In this document: piece by piece, positions 1 through 5,415 of the stretch
How the letters are laid out: the number at the start of each line of letters is the position of its first letter
How positions within the stretch are numbered: position 1 is the stretch's first letter
NCBI GenBank assembly: GCA_900769035.1
Contig: CAAGFD010000131.1
Coordinates: 1 to 5,494 of the forward strand
DNA: 5,494 nucleotides
Origin: Bacteroidales bacterium
GTDB taxonomy: Bacteria; Bacteroidota; Bacteroidia; Bacteroidales; Paludibacteraceae
Reading direction: 5' to 3'
Program-made: the position numbers and the translations under genes
The notes under the pieces: generated by a model
What the model was told of the DNA's origin: nothing
The model's database searches: none
What the model saw: the letters and a program-made list of their open reading frames with translations, nothing else

Positions 1-20
1 ACACGACGCTCTTCCGATCT
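1..20 (+). other. Illumina TruSeq adapter remnant (non-genomic)
   Basis: These 20 bases are identical to the 3' end of the Illumina TruSeq read-1 adapter, recalled from established knowledge; it ends in GCTCTTCCGATCT. They sit at the extreme edge of the window. The reading frame of the ABC transporter becomes sensible immediately after them. They are therefore untrimmed library sequence and not part of the genome, and they should be masked before any homology or composition analysis. Confidence 0.95.
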
Positions 21-21
21 A

Positions 22-564
22 CACGAGATACGCGATATAGATATGGTATCATTACGTAATTTGATAGGAAATGTAAATCAAGAGCCGATACTATTCAATG
101 ATACTATATTCAACAACATAGCTTTCGGAGTAAAGAATGCTACTATTGAAGAGGTACAAAATGCAGCCAAGATAGCTAATGCACACGAATTTATCGAGCA
201 ATTGGAGAATGGATACGAATATATTGTAGGAGATAGAGGAATGCTACTCTCCGGAGGACAAAGGCAGAGGATATGCATTGCACGAGCAATACTGAAAAAC
301 CCGCCTATACTGATACTCGATGAAGCGACATCGGCACTGGATACCGAGTCGGAAAAATTGGTACAATCGGCAATAGAGAAGCTCATGGAGCATAGAACTA
401 CGATAGTAATTGCGCATAGGCTATCTACCATTAAATCGGCTGATATTATATGTGTGATGGATAAAGGTGCGATAATAGAAACGGGCACACACGACACATT
501 AATGAAGCAGAATGGCAAATACAAAAAATTATATGATATTCAATTTAAAACAGATAAAAATTAG
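22..564 (+). CDS. ABC exporter ATP-binding/permease protein, C-terminal part (5' truncated)
   Basis: This is the nucleotide-binding domain of an ABC transporter of the MsbA/multidrug-exporter type, which couples ATP hydrolysis to export across the inner membrane. The gene enters from outside the contig: the frame is open from base 22 (H-E-I-R-D-I-D) and the ATG at 43 is internal. Counting from that Met, I see the Q-loop VNQEP (Q13), the ABC signature LSGGQRQR (69-76), Walker B ILILDE (89-94), the D-loop SALD (97-100) and the switch histidine in IAHRLST (H125). The Walker A motif and the expected transmembrane half are missing because of the contig edge, not because of mutation. The ILFNDTI segment after the Q-loop and the HRLSTI segment are typical of fused exporters, so a permease half upstream is inferred. 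The substrate cannot be told. The stop lies 5 nt before the next gene, which suggests co-transcription. Confidence 0.93.
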   Translation, partial: HEIRDIDMVSLRNLIGNVNQEPILFNDTIFNNIAFGVKNATIEEVQNAAKIANAHEFIEQLENGYEYIVGDRGMLLSGGQRQRICIARAILKNPPILILDEATSALDTESEKLVQSAIEKLMEHRTTIVIAHRLSTIKSADIICVMDKGAIIETGTHDTLMKQNGKYKKLYDIQFKTDKN

Positions 565-569
565 ACAAT

Positions 570-1715
570 ATGCTTAACTTCACATTTCAAAATCCTACGA
601 AATTGATTTTCGGCAAAGGATCTATAGCTCAATTATCAGAGCAATTTGACAAGAGAACCAAGATAATGCTTACCTTTGGCGGGGGCAGTGTAAAGAAAAA
701 TGGAGTTTACGACCAAGTAATCAAAGCATTAGCAAATCACGACATAGTAGAGTTTTGGGGAATAGAACCTAATCCTAAAATAGAGACACTACGCAAAGCG
801 ATTGAACTAGGTAAAAAGGAGAAAGTAGAATTTATCATAGCAGTAGGAGGAGGGTCTGTACTCGATGGTACAAAACTTATATCATGCGGTATTTGCTACG
901 ATGGCGATGCGTGGGATTTGGTAATGAATAACAAATTAGTAAACAAAGCCTTACCTATTGGTGATGTGATGACGATGCCTGCCACGGGTTCGGAAATGAA
1001 TTCCGGAGCGGTAATATCATGTATCGCCACAAAAGAGAAATATGCTTTCTATTCATACCATCCGAAATTCTCTGTTTTGGACCCTGAAGTTACTTATTCT
1101 ATTCCGGACTATCAGGTATCATGTGGTATTGCTGATACTTTTGTTCATGTTATGGAACAATACTTAACAGCACCGGGTATTAATCCACTTATGGACCGTT
1201 GGGCAGAGGGAATTCTGCAAACATTAATTGAGATAGCCCCTTATGTGCATGAAAAGCCATGCGACTATGATGTAATGGCACAGTATATGCTCAATGCAAC
1301 GATGGGACTTAACGGCTTTATTGCTATGGGAGTACCTCAAGATTGGTGTACACATATGATTGGACATGAGTTAACTGCACTCCACGGCATTACTCATGGA
1401 GAGACGTTAGCTATTGTTTTACCGGGAACAATGACGGTATTAAGTGAACAAAAGCATGATAAAATTTTGCAATACGGAGAAAGAATTTGGGGAATTACAA
1501 CAGGTACTGATGGAGAAAGAATTGCAGAAACTATAAATTGTACGGAACAATTCTTTAGGAAGTTAGGATTAAAAACAAGACTTTCGGAATTTAATATTGG
1601 AGAAGAAACTATTGCAGAAATCGAAAAGAGATTTAATGAGAGAGGAGTGCGTTTCGGTGAATGTAAAAACGTTACAGGAGCTGTGGCTCGTGCTATTCTC
1701 GAATGCGCTCTATAA
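570..1715 (+). CDS. yqhD: Iron-containing alcohol dehydrogenase, YqhD/BdhA-type aldehyde reductase
   Basis: This is a group III metal-dependent alcohol dehydrogenase of 381 residues, close to the 387 of E. coli YqhD, and it aligns end to end with that protein from memory. The family reduces short-chain aldehydes to alcohols in the cytosol, with iron or zinc. Visible landmarks are FGKGSI near residue 14, the nucleotide motif GGGS (37-40, the form associated with NADPH use in YqhD), GIEPNP (64-69), AVGGGSVLDGTK (91-102), PATGSE (137-142), VPQDW (255-259) and GHELTALHG (265-273). The four metal ligands expected from YqhD are all present: D189, H193, H262 and H276. The start follows the ABC gene by 5 nt with no Shine-Dalgarno, as is usual in Bacteroidetes. 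The redox genes 11 nt downstream suggest a shared role in reactive-carbonyl or thiol stress, but this is inference. BdhA (butanol dehydrogenase) is an equally fair name. Confidence 0.93.
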   Translation: MLNFTFQNPTKLIFGKGSIAQLSEQFDKRTKIMLTFGGGSVKKNGVYDQVIKALANHDIVEFWGIEPNPKIETLRKAIELGKKEKVEFIIAVGGGSVLDGTKLISCGICYDGDAWDLVMNNKLVNKALPIGDVMTMPATGSEMNSGAVISCIATKEKYAFYSYHPKFSVLDPEVTYSIPDYQVSCGIADTFVHVMEQYLTAPGINPLMDRWAEGILQTLIEIAPYVHEKPCDYDVMAQYMLNATMGLNGFIAMGVPQDWCTHMIGHELTALHGITHGETLAIVLPGTMTVLSEQKHDKILQYGERIWGITTGTDGERIAETINCTEQFFRKLGLKTRLSEFNIGEETIAEIEKRFNERGVRFGECKNVTGAVARAILECAL

Positions 1716-1726
1716 TATGATATACA

Positions 1727-1966
1727 ATGAAAATACAAATAATAGGTAATTGCTGCTCTTCATGCCACCAAACACATGAAGCGATAGAGAAAGCCGCTGC
1801 CGAAATTGGAGGTAACATAGAAGTTGAGCACATAGAAGACATTGTAAAAATTTTGCAAATGGGTGTATTGCAAACACCGGCAATACTAATTGACGACAAA
1901 TTAGTAAGTTCCGGCAAGCATTATACTGTAGAGCAAGCAAAACAATTAATTTTGGAAAACCGATAA
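1727..1966 (+). CDS. Small thioredoxin-like CxxC redox protein (ArsE-like / redox-active disulfide protein)
   Basis: This 79-residue thioredoxin-fold protein belongs to the minimal family of archaeal/bacterial redox-active disulfide proteins (MTH895/TM0996 type, recognised from memory). It begins with strand MKIQIIG and then N-C-C-S-S-C, so the active site is C10-S-S-C13, with an extra cysteine at C9. The cis-proline motif is TPAIL (P51). The VVSSG-type turn, here LVSSGK (59-64), and a C-terminal helix complete the fold. No signal peptide is visible, so the protein should be cytosolic. Its stop overlaps the next start by one base (TAATG), indicating translational coupling to the CcdA-like membrane protein. 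The simplest reading is that it passes electrons to, or receives them from, that partner. In Bacteroides arsenic operons a similar protein is called ArsE, but the name is not proven here. A short out-of-frame ATG lies at 1717, 10 nt upstream; the ATG at 1727 gives the full fold. Confidence 0.88.
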   Translation: MKIQIIGNCCSSCHQTHEAIEKAAAEIGGNIEVEHIEDIVKILQMGVLQTPAILIDDKLVSSGKHYTVEQAKQLILENR

Positions 1967-2820
1967 TGGATAATATATTATCTATATTAAGCGATTATGC
2001 GAGCAATACTTCATCACCGGTATTGATGGTAATTATTCTCGGGATAATTTTTGCTTTAGACCCTTGTTTGCTACTCACAAATATTGCTGCTATAGGTTAT
2101 ATCAGTAAAGATGTAAACAACAATAAACAATCGTTTGTATGTGGACTATGGTATACTCTTGGACGAACGATATGCTATGGTTTGCTTGGAGTTGTGCTAA
2201 TACTATTGCTACAAGCCGGGACAAATATAAGTGGTTTTGAAAACTTTTTCGAGAAATGGGGTACAATAATTGTAACCGTTTTTATGGTATTAATGGGCAT
2301 TTTCTTATGTCTATCCGACTATATTAAGTTGCCACAAATAAACATTGTAAAAAACATCAACCACACATCGTTTCACGGCAGTATAGGTGCGTTCTTATTA
2401 GGAGCAATTCTTACAATGGCTTTCTGCCCTACTAATGCAGTATTATTTTTTGGAATGATGGTTCCGGTATGTGTTGTTTCTCCATTTGGATTCTTACTAC
2501 CCTTTTTATTTGCAGCAACAACGGCGATACCCGTTATTATTACCTCATACATCATTGCTTTCAGTTTGAATAGTATCGGAAAATACTACGAAAAATTAAA
2601 GCAAATAAGTAAATTCATGAAAATATTCGTTGGCGTGATATTTATAATTTTCGGAATAATAATGGGTATTCAACAATATTTGGGCGAAGGTCATCATAGT
2701 CATCATCATCACGAGCATAACACAGAATGTACAGAACATCATTGTGAAGGAGAAGTACATCACTGTGACGAACATTCCGAAAGCCATGATTGTGATGAAC
2801 ATACACACGATTTAGAATAA
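1966..2820 (+). CDS. CcdA/DsbD-like six-helix membrane protein with His/Cys-rich C-terminal tail (ArsG-family-like permease)
   Basis: This 284-residue polytopic inner-membrane protein has hydrophobic segments near residues 18-44, 57-82, 98-118, 138-165, 167-201 and 218-238. Two cysteines sit where the CcdA/DsbD reductant-conducting pair lies: C34 in ALDPC (helix 1) and C154 in AFCPT (helix 4). The segments DPCLLLTNIAAIGYIS and LGRTICYGLLG recall the ArsG-type aromatic-arsenical efflux permeases annotated in Bacteroides. Loops 1, 3 and 5 carry the lysines (for example K206, K210, K212, K216 and K219), so by the positive-inside rule both termini should face the periplasm. After the last helix, residues 243-281 hold 15 histidines and 4 cysteines (C255, C260, C267, C276) among many acidic residues, a likely metal-binding tail. 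It is coupled by TAATG to the thioredoxin-like gene. Alternatives are a generic thiol-reductant transporter or a metal exporter; transport of arsenicals is only inferred. Confidence 0.85.
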   Translation: MDNILSILSDYASNTSSPVLMVIILGIIFALDPCLLLTNIAAIGYISKDVNNNKQSFVCGLWYTLGRTICYGLLGVVLILLLQAGTNISGFENFFEKWGTIIVTVFMVLMGIFLCLSDYIKLPQINIVKNINHTSFHGSIGAFLLGAILTMAFCPTNAVLFFGMMVPVCVVSPFGFLLPFLFAATTAIPVIITSYIIAFSLNSIGKYYEKLKQISKFMKIFVGVIFIIFGIIMGIQQYLGEGHHSHHHHEHNTECTEHHCEGEVHHCDEHSESHDCDEHTHDLE

Positions 2821-2852
2821 TATTAAATGGTAAAATTATTACACGAATAAAG

Positions 2853-2892
2853 AGAGGGACTGACACTTGTAAATGAGTCAGTCCCTTTATTA
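2853..2892. terminator. Hairpin terminator between convergent transcription units
   Basis: A perfect 10-bp stem pairs 2855-2864 (AGGGACTGAC) with 2877-2886, around a 12-nt loop. It can be extended by a G-U and an A-U pair to 2853/2888. On the plus strand the stem is followed by TTTATTAT and further T-rich sequence; on the minus strand it is followed by TCTCTTTATT. It lies 33 nt past the stop of the His-tailed membrane protein and about 60 nt past the end of the minus-strand lipoprotein gene, so it probably serves both directions. The U-tracts are imperfect, which lowers certainty about efficiency but not about the fold. Confidence 0.8.
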
Positions 2893-2944
2893 TAAGTTTA
2901 TTTTTAAGAACTTAATACTATTCTATTTTATCAAAACTAAAAAG

Positions 2945-3424
2945 CTATAGCTGTTTTTCCGGTAAAGAATTAATAAATTCTTCTGTAATATCAAAAGAAT
3001 AGAGAATAACATATACTTTAATCGGGTGCCAACCGTCAGAAATCCACTGTTCTCTTTCCATATCAGTATATTCTTCTACTTCCGGACCATAATAACGATA
3101 GAAATTACTTTCATAATACCAACCATTTTCTACCTCCTTATCAACAACATAAGTTTTACCATCATATTCTATTTCATAGTAATCCGGCAAGCCTATAGTA
3201 TTAAGTGGATATACGTAATCTTCTTTACTATTTGTTCCACCACTTTGAATAGGTATTATTTTATTTGGTTCAAGAACACCATCACCATAAGTTTTGATAA
3301 TTATATTTTTTTCTGTTTTATTACATATACAGAAATATTGTGATGTAACATAAGATACATTTTCACAAGAGGTCGTTACTAAAGCAATAACAAAAATTCC
3401 TATTAAATAATTAATGCGTTTCAT
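2945..3424 (-). CDS. Small lipoprotein of unknown function
   Basis: I do not recognise this 159-residue protein. Its first 20 residues form a lipoprotein signal: basic MKR, a hydrophobic stretch from Y6 to V16, then TTSC with the lipidated cysteine at C20, a pattern usual in Bacteroidetes. The mature part (about 139 residues) is rich in Tyr, Val, Ile and acidic residues in alternating patterns that suggest beta strands, for example YYEIEYDGKTYVVDKEVE. Two further cysteines, C32 and C34 (FCIC), lie soon after the anchor. The C-terminal third contains DGWHPIKVYVILYSFDITEEF, split here only for description, and looks like a closing strand-helix. The ATG is 12 nt after the likely original stop of the upstream broken lipoprotein gene, so the two probably formed one transcript from the promoter at 4106-4136. 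The codon pattern is smooth with no internal stop. The function and the choice of inner or outer membrane are unknown. Confidence 0.82.
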   Translation of the reverse strand: MKRINYLIGIFVIALVTTSCENVSYVTSQYFCICNKTEKNIIIKTYGDGVLEPNKIIPIQSGGTNSKEDYVYPLNTIGLPDYYEIEYDGKTYVVDKEVENGWYYESNFYRYYGPEVEEYTDMEREQWISDGWHPIKVYVILYSFDITEEFINSLPEKQL

Positions 3425-3436
3425 AGATATAATATT

Positions 3437-4009
3437 TTAAAAATTAATACTTAAATGTCTCCAATTAGATACATTTCCCGTTACATCTACTATGTATGGG
3501 AATGTATTCATATAATAGTACATACCAAATGTTTTTTTTTAGGATCACTTATACAAGAACTATATTTAAAACCAGAAATAGTATTTGTAAGAATATCACT
3601 TATAAAATAATCATAAGCTTCTTCTTTTTCATATGAAAGATCATCCAATGACTCAGGGTTAAGATTTAAATTACTTATAACAACGTTTTCTACAGTTGCA
3701 AAGTATAAGAAGGAGTTAAATGCGCGACCCGAAAAATCATGTTGTTGTTGAAATTCAGATAATTCAGCAACATTCATGTTTACGAGTAAAGAAGAAGTCG
3801 AATCGGCTTCAGACCAAGAGTCAAAAATCAACGTATTACTAAACACATCACTGTATTAAGCAATAATATTATCTCGTGCATTTAAAAGAGATGCAGGAGA
3901 ATTCGCTATCGAACTTTCGGATTGATTTGACACTTTAATTAAGTCATTTTCTTGAGAACAAGAAAAAAGAATAAATACCAAAAATGGTATGAGAAAGATT
4001 TTTTGTCAT
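3437..4009 (-). pseudogene. Broken lipoprotein gene: two homopolymer frameshifts and one in-frame stop
   Basis: Read from ATG 4009-4007, the frame ends after 21 codons. If the six-A run at 4004-3999 is shortened by one, it gives M-T-K-I-F-L-I-P-F-L-V-F-I-L-F-S-C, a clean lipoprotein signal with cysteine 17, followed by SQENDLIKVSNQSESS. The frame then meets TAA at 3858-3856 (N-I-I-A-stop-Y-S-D-V-F-S), and continues open through D-S-W-S-E-A-D-S and F-S-G-R-A-F-N-S-F-L-Y-F. At the nine-A run (3540-3532) the present frame ends at 3508 with KKKHLVCTII. One more A would instead give a protein-like C-terminus (TFGMYYYMNTFPYIVDVTG, later NVSNWRHLSINF) and a stop at 3439-3437, just before the next gene. 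The repaired product would have about 190 residues; I do not recognise it. Real decay, slippage at the A runs, or consensus errors are all possible. The in-frame TAA makes pure homopolymer error insufficient. Confidence 0.75.
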
Positions 4010-4071
4010 AAATTTACGTATTAAATATTTAAGATTAAATGTTATTGATGTTCCTCGCGAAAGAACAATTA

Positions 4072-4083
4072 TATTGTACAATA
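4072..4083. repeat. 12-nt perfect palindrome in lipoprotein leader
   Basis: TATTGTACAATA reads the same on both strands. It lies between the predicted transcription start (about 4099, minus strand) and the start codon of the broken lipoprotein gene at 4009. It could be an operator for a dimeric regulator, but in such AT-rich DNA a 12-nt palindrome can arise by chance. Confidence 0.3.
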
Positions 4084-4105
4084 ATATTTGCTTGCAATAG
4101 CACGG

Positions 4106-4136
4106 CAAATATACAATTATTTTTAACAATGGGAAA
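4106..4136 (-). promoter_or_regulatory. Bacteroidetes-type promoter for the lipoprotein pair
   Basis: On the minus strand a -7 box TATATTTG (4113-4106) fits the Bacteroidetes TAnnTTTG consensus, and TTTC (4136-4133) stands 19 nt upstream in place of TTTG. Transcription would begin near 4099 and give a leader of about 90 nt before the ATG at 4009. This is the only well-spaced match I found upstream of the two lipoprotein genes. Confidence 0.6.
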
Positions 4137-4407
4137 GGAAAAAATAATAAATTTTGAAATAAAATTTTAATGTAATAAATAACAACACCATACACTATTT
4201 CAAAAACCAGCATGATTAATAATTTAATATTTTACCTAATAAATATCAAGTATAAGAATAATAAATTTCGATAAAAAAAATAAGAAAAAGGAACAAAAAA
4301 AATAGGAGATTAACTCTAAAAATAGAGTCAGTCATCATTAAAATAGAATTAAAATCTTTTGTTGTAACAATAGATAAATAGCAATTTCATCATAGATAAA
4401 TATCAAT
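4137..4407. other. AT-rich intergenic stretch with no supported gene
   Basis: This interval between the lipoprotein promoter and the efp terminator is very AT-rich, with many A runs, and holds no convincing coding frame. The items I can point to are a weak 6-bp hairpin (4313-4318 with 4323-4328) and a short direct repeat (4370-4385 and 4392-4407). No start codon with a believable protein, tRNA or known RNA fold was seen. Confidence 0.6.
4370..4407. repeat. Two-copy 16-nt direct repeat, 22-nt period
   Basis: ATAGATAAATAGCAAT at 4370-4385 recurs as ATAGATAAATATCAAT at 4392-4407, with 15 of 16 positions identical. It lies just beyond the efp terminator. No function can be assigned, and low complexity makes chance or slippage a reasonable explanation. 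Confidence 0.5.
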
Positions 4408-4440
4408 AAAAAAAGGTGTATCAATAGCATTGATACACCT
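4408..4440 (-). terminator. Intrinsic terminator of efp
   Basis: A perfect 12-bp stem pairs 4414-4425 with 4429-4440 around the 3-nt loop 4426-4428. On the minus strand the stem is followed directly by a run of T (complement of the A run 4408-4413). It stands about 25 nt past the efp stop codon. Stem, tight loop and U-tract together make this a standard Rho-independent terminator. Confidence 0.92.
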
Positions 4441-4465
4441 ATATAATATTAAAAATATGCTGTAT

Positions 4466-5032
4466 TTACCCTCTAACGCGTTCTACATAGGAACCGTCGC
4501 GAGTGTCGATTTTAATTTTATCGCCTGCATTAATAAAAAGAGGTACGCGAACTTCGGCACCATTTTCTACAACAGCAGGTTTAAGAGTATTAGTAGCGGT
4601 ATCTCCTTTCAAGCCCGGCTCTGTATAAGTAACTTCCATAATTACATGAGTCGGCATATCGGCATAAAGAATAGTTTCGCTTTCAGCATGAACTACGACT
4701 TCGAGTTCATCACCTTCTTTCATAAATTTAACGCCGTTGATGAGATCCGGATTTATAGATACTTGTTCGAATGTTTCATTATTCATCAAGTTACAACCCA
4801 TATCATCTTTATAAAGGAATTGATAAGGGCGACGCTCAATACGCACTTCTTGAACACGGACACCGGAGTTCCAAGTTTTATCAAGGATACGACCGGTAGT
4901 AACATTTTTTAATTTAGTACGAACGAAAGCAGGACCTTTACCCGGTTTTACGTGTAAAAATTCTACGATAAAATAGTATTGGCCATCGATATCGAGGCAC
5001 ATTCCATTTTTAAAATCAGCAGTAGTTGCCAT
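4466..5032 (-). CDS. efp: Translation elongation factor P (EF-P)
   Basis: EF-P enters the ribosome beside the P-site tRNA and relieves stalling on polyproline stretches. The 188-residue length is that of the bacterial family. The N-terminal KOW-like domain (about 1-63) carries the loop KPGKGPAF, whose tip lysine K32 corresponds to the residue modified in E. coli EF-P; whether and how it is modified here is not visible. Two OB-type domains follow, with RRPYQFLYKDD (67-77) opening the second and the conserved segment YTEPGLKGDTATNTLKPA (about 136-153) in the third. The C-terminus INAGDKIKIDTRDGSYVERV is canonical. The start ATGGCAACTACT has no Shine-Dalgarno but follows a well-placed Bacteroidetes promoter with a leader of about 40 nt. 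The gene appears monocistronic, between its own promoter and terminator, downstream of an rRNA operon on the same strand. It looks intact and ordinary. Confidence 0.97.
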   Translation of the reverse strand: MATTADFKNGMCLDIDGQYYFIVEFLHVKPGKGPAFVRTKLKNVTTGRILDKTWNSGVRVQEVRIERRPYQFLYKDDMGCNLMNNETFEQVSINPDLINGVKFMKEGDELEVVVHAESETILYADMPTHVIMEVTYTEPGLKGDTATNTLKPAVVENGAEVRVPLFINAGDKIKIDTRDGSYVERVRG

Positions 5033-5078
5033 ACAATTTATTAAAATTCAGTTTATTAAATACTATATAATTCACTTG

Positions 5079-5110
5079 CAAAGGTAGTAAATTTTCTTCG
5101 AACTACCAAA
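5079..5110 (-). promoter_or_regulatory. Bacteroidetes-type promoter of efp
   Basis: On the minus strand TACCTTTG (5086-5079) is a full match to the TAnnTTTG -7 consensus, with TTTG (5110-5107) 20 nt upstream as the -33 box. Transcription would start near 5072, about 40 nt before the efp ATG. The -33 element overlaps a second TAnnTTTG match (TATGTTTG, 5114-5107), which might be an additional weaker start, although no good -33 box precedes it. Confidence 0.75.
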
Positions 5111-5224
5111 CATATTAAAGAGTTCTTCCCCTAAAGAGAAATTTTATCAAATTAACAAAATAAACTTGTAAGCCACCAAACAACCCGGGAGTGATTTGGT
5201 ATAACGAATAATAGGAGAGAGGTA

Positions 5225-5320
5225 TAAAAAAGAGGGGAAAAAAAATAAAAGGAGAAGAATATCTTAAAAGGAGAAAGAAACAATAAAAGGAAAAGGAAAC
5301 ATAAAAAAGGAGAACGAAGA
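5225..5320. repeat. Purine-rich degenerate tandem repeat, ~19-nt period
   Basis: Units beginning TAAAA and containing GGAGAA or GGAAAA recur at 5225, 5246, 5265, 5284 and 5302, at spacings of 21, 19, 19 and 18 nt. A further weak unit begins at 5340 (TAAAACAGAGGGG), two periods on. The left arm of the rRNA terminator at 5375-5390 (TAAAAAAAGGAGAACC) shows the same core. The plus strand is almost entirely A and G here. The tract lies between the rRNA terminator and the efp promoter, and no believable gene crosses it. Confidence 0.6.
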
Positions 5321-5375
5321 AATTGGATTGTATTGGATATAAAACAGAGGGGAATGAACTTGGGCAGAAAGCAAT

Positions 5376-5411
5376 AAAAAAAGGAGAACCTCGGTAAGGG
5401 GGTTCTCCTTT
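5376..5411 (-). terminator. Intrinsic terminator downstream of 5S rRNA
   Basis: An 11-bp perfect stem pairs 5380-5390 (AAAGGAGAACC) with 5401-5411, extendable by a U-G and a C-G pair at 5391-5392 with 5399-5400. On the minus strand the stem is followed by a run of T (complement of A at 5376-5382). It begins a few bases past the 5S rRNA 3' end and would end the rRNA transcript. Confidence 0.9.
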
Positions 5412-5415
5412 GAAA

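Noticed and set aside
1717..1749. Ten-codon upstream reading frame overlapping the thioredoxin-like start
   Set aside because: Too short and out of frame, with no sign of coding constraint; the ATG at 1727 gives the complete fold.
3026..3343. Plus-strand frame opposite the intact lipoprotein gene
   Set aside because: It is an antisense shadow of a gene with a clear lipoprotein signal; its Ile/Phe-rich translation has no recognisable features.
3508..3846. Stand-alone 112-residue minus-strand gene with a GTG start
   Set aside because: The frame continues upstream past a TAA into a lipoprotein signal, and the GTG has no supporting context; it is better explained as the middle of a broken gene.
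3944..4213. Minus-strand 89-residue frame
   Set aside because: It covers the promoter, leader and out-of-frame signal peptide of the broken lipoprotein gene, and its composition just reflects AT-rich DNA.
4313..4328. Hairpin ACTCTA/TAGAGT as a second terminator
   Set aside because: A 6-bp A/T-rich stem with no U-tract directly after it on either strand; the strong efp terminator at 4408-4440 makes it unnecessary.
4430..4912. Plus-strand 160-residue frame opposite efp
   Set aside because: It is antisense to a certain gene, begins inside the efp terminator hairpin, and its protein has no recognisable features.
5175..5200. Hairpin ACCAAA/TTTGGT with CCCGGG in the loop
   Set aside because: Only six base pairs with a 14-nt loop and no T run; too weak to call a terminator or regulatory element.
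5225..5320. CRISPR-like array
   Set aside because: The units are degenerate, ~19 nt apart with no unique spacers of usual size, and consist of purines only; there are no cas genes.
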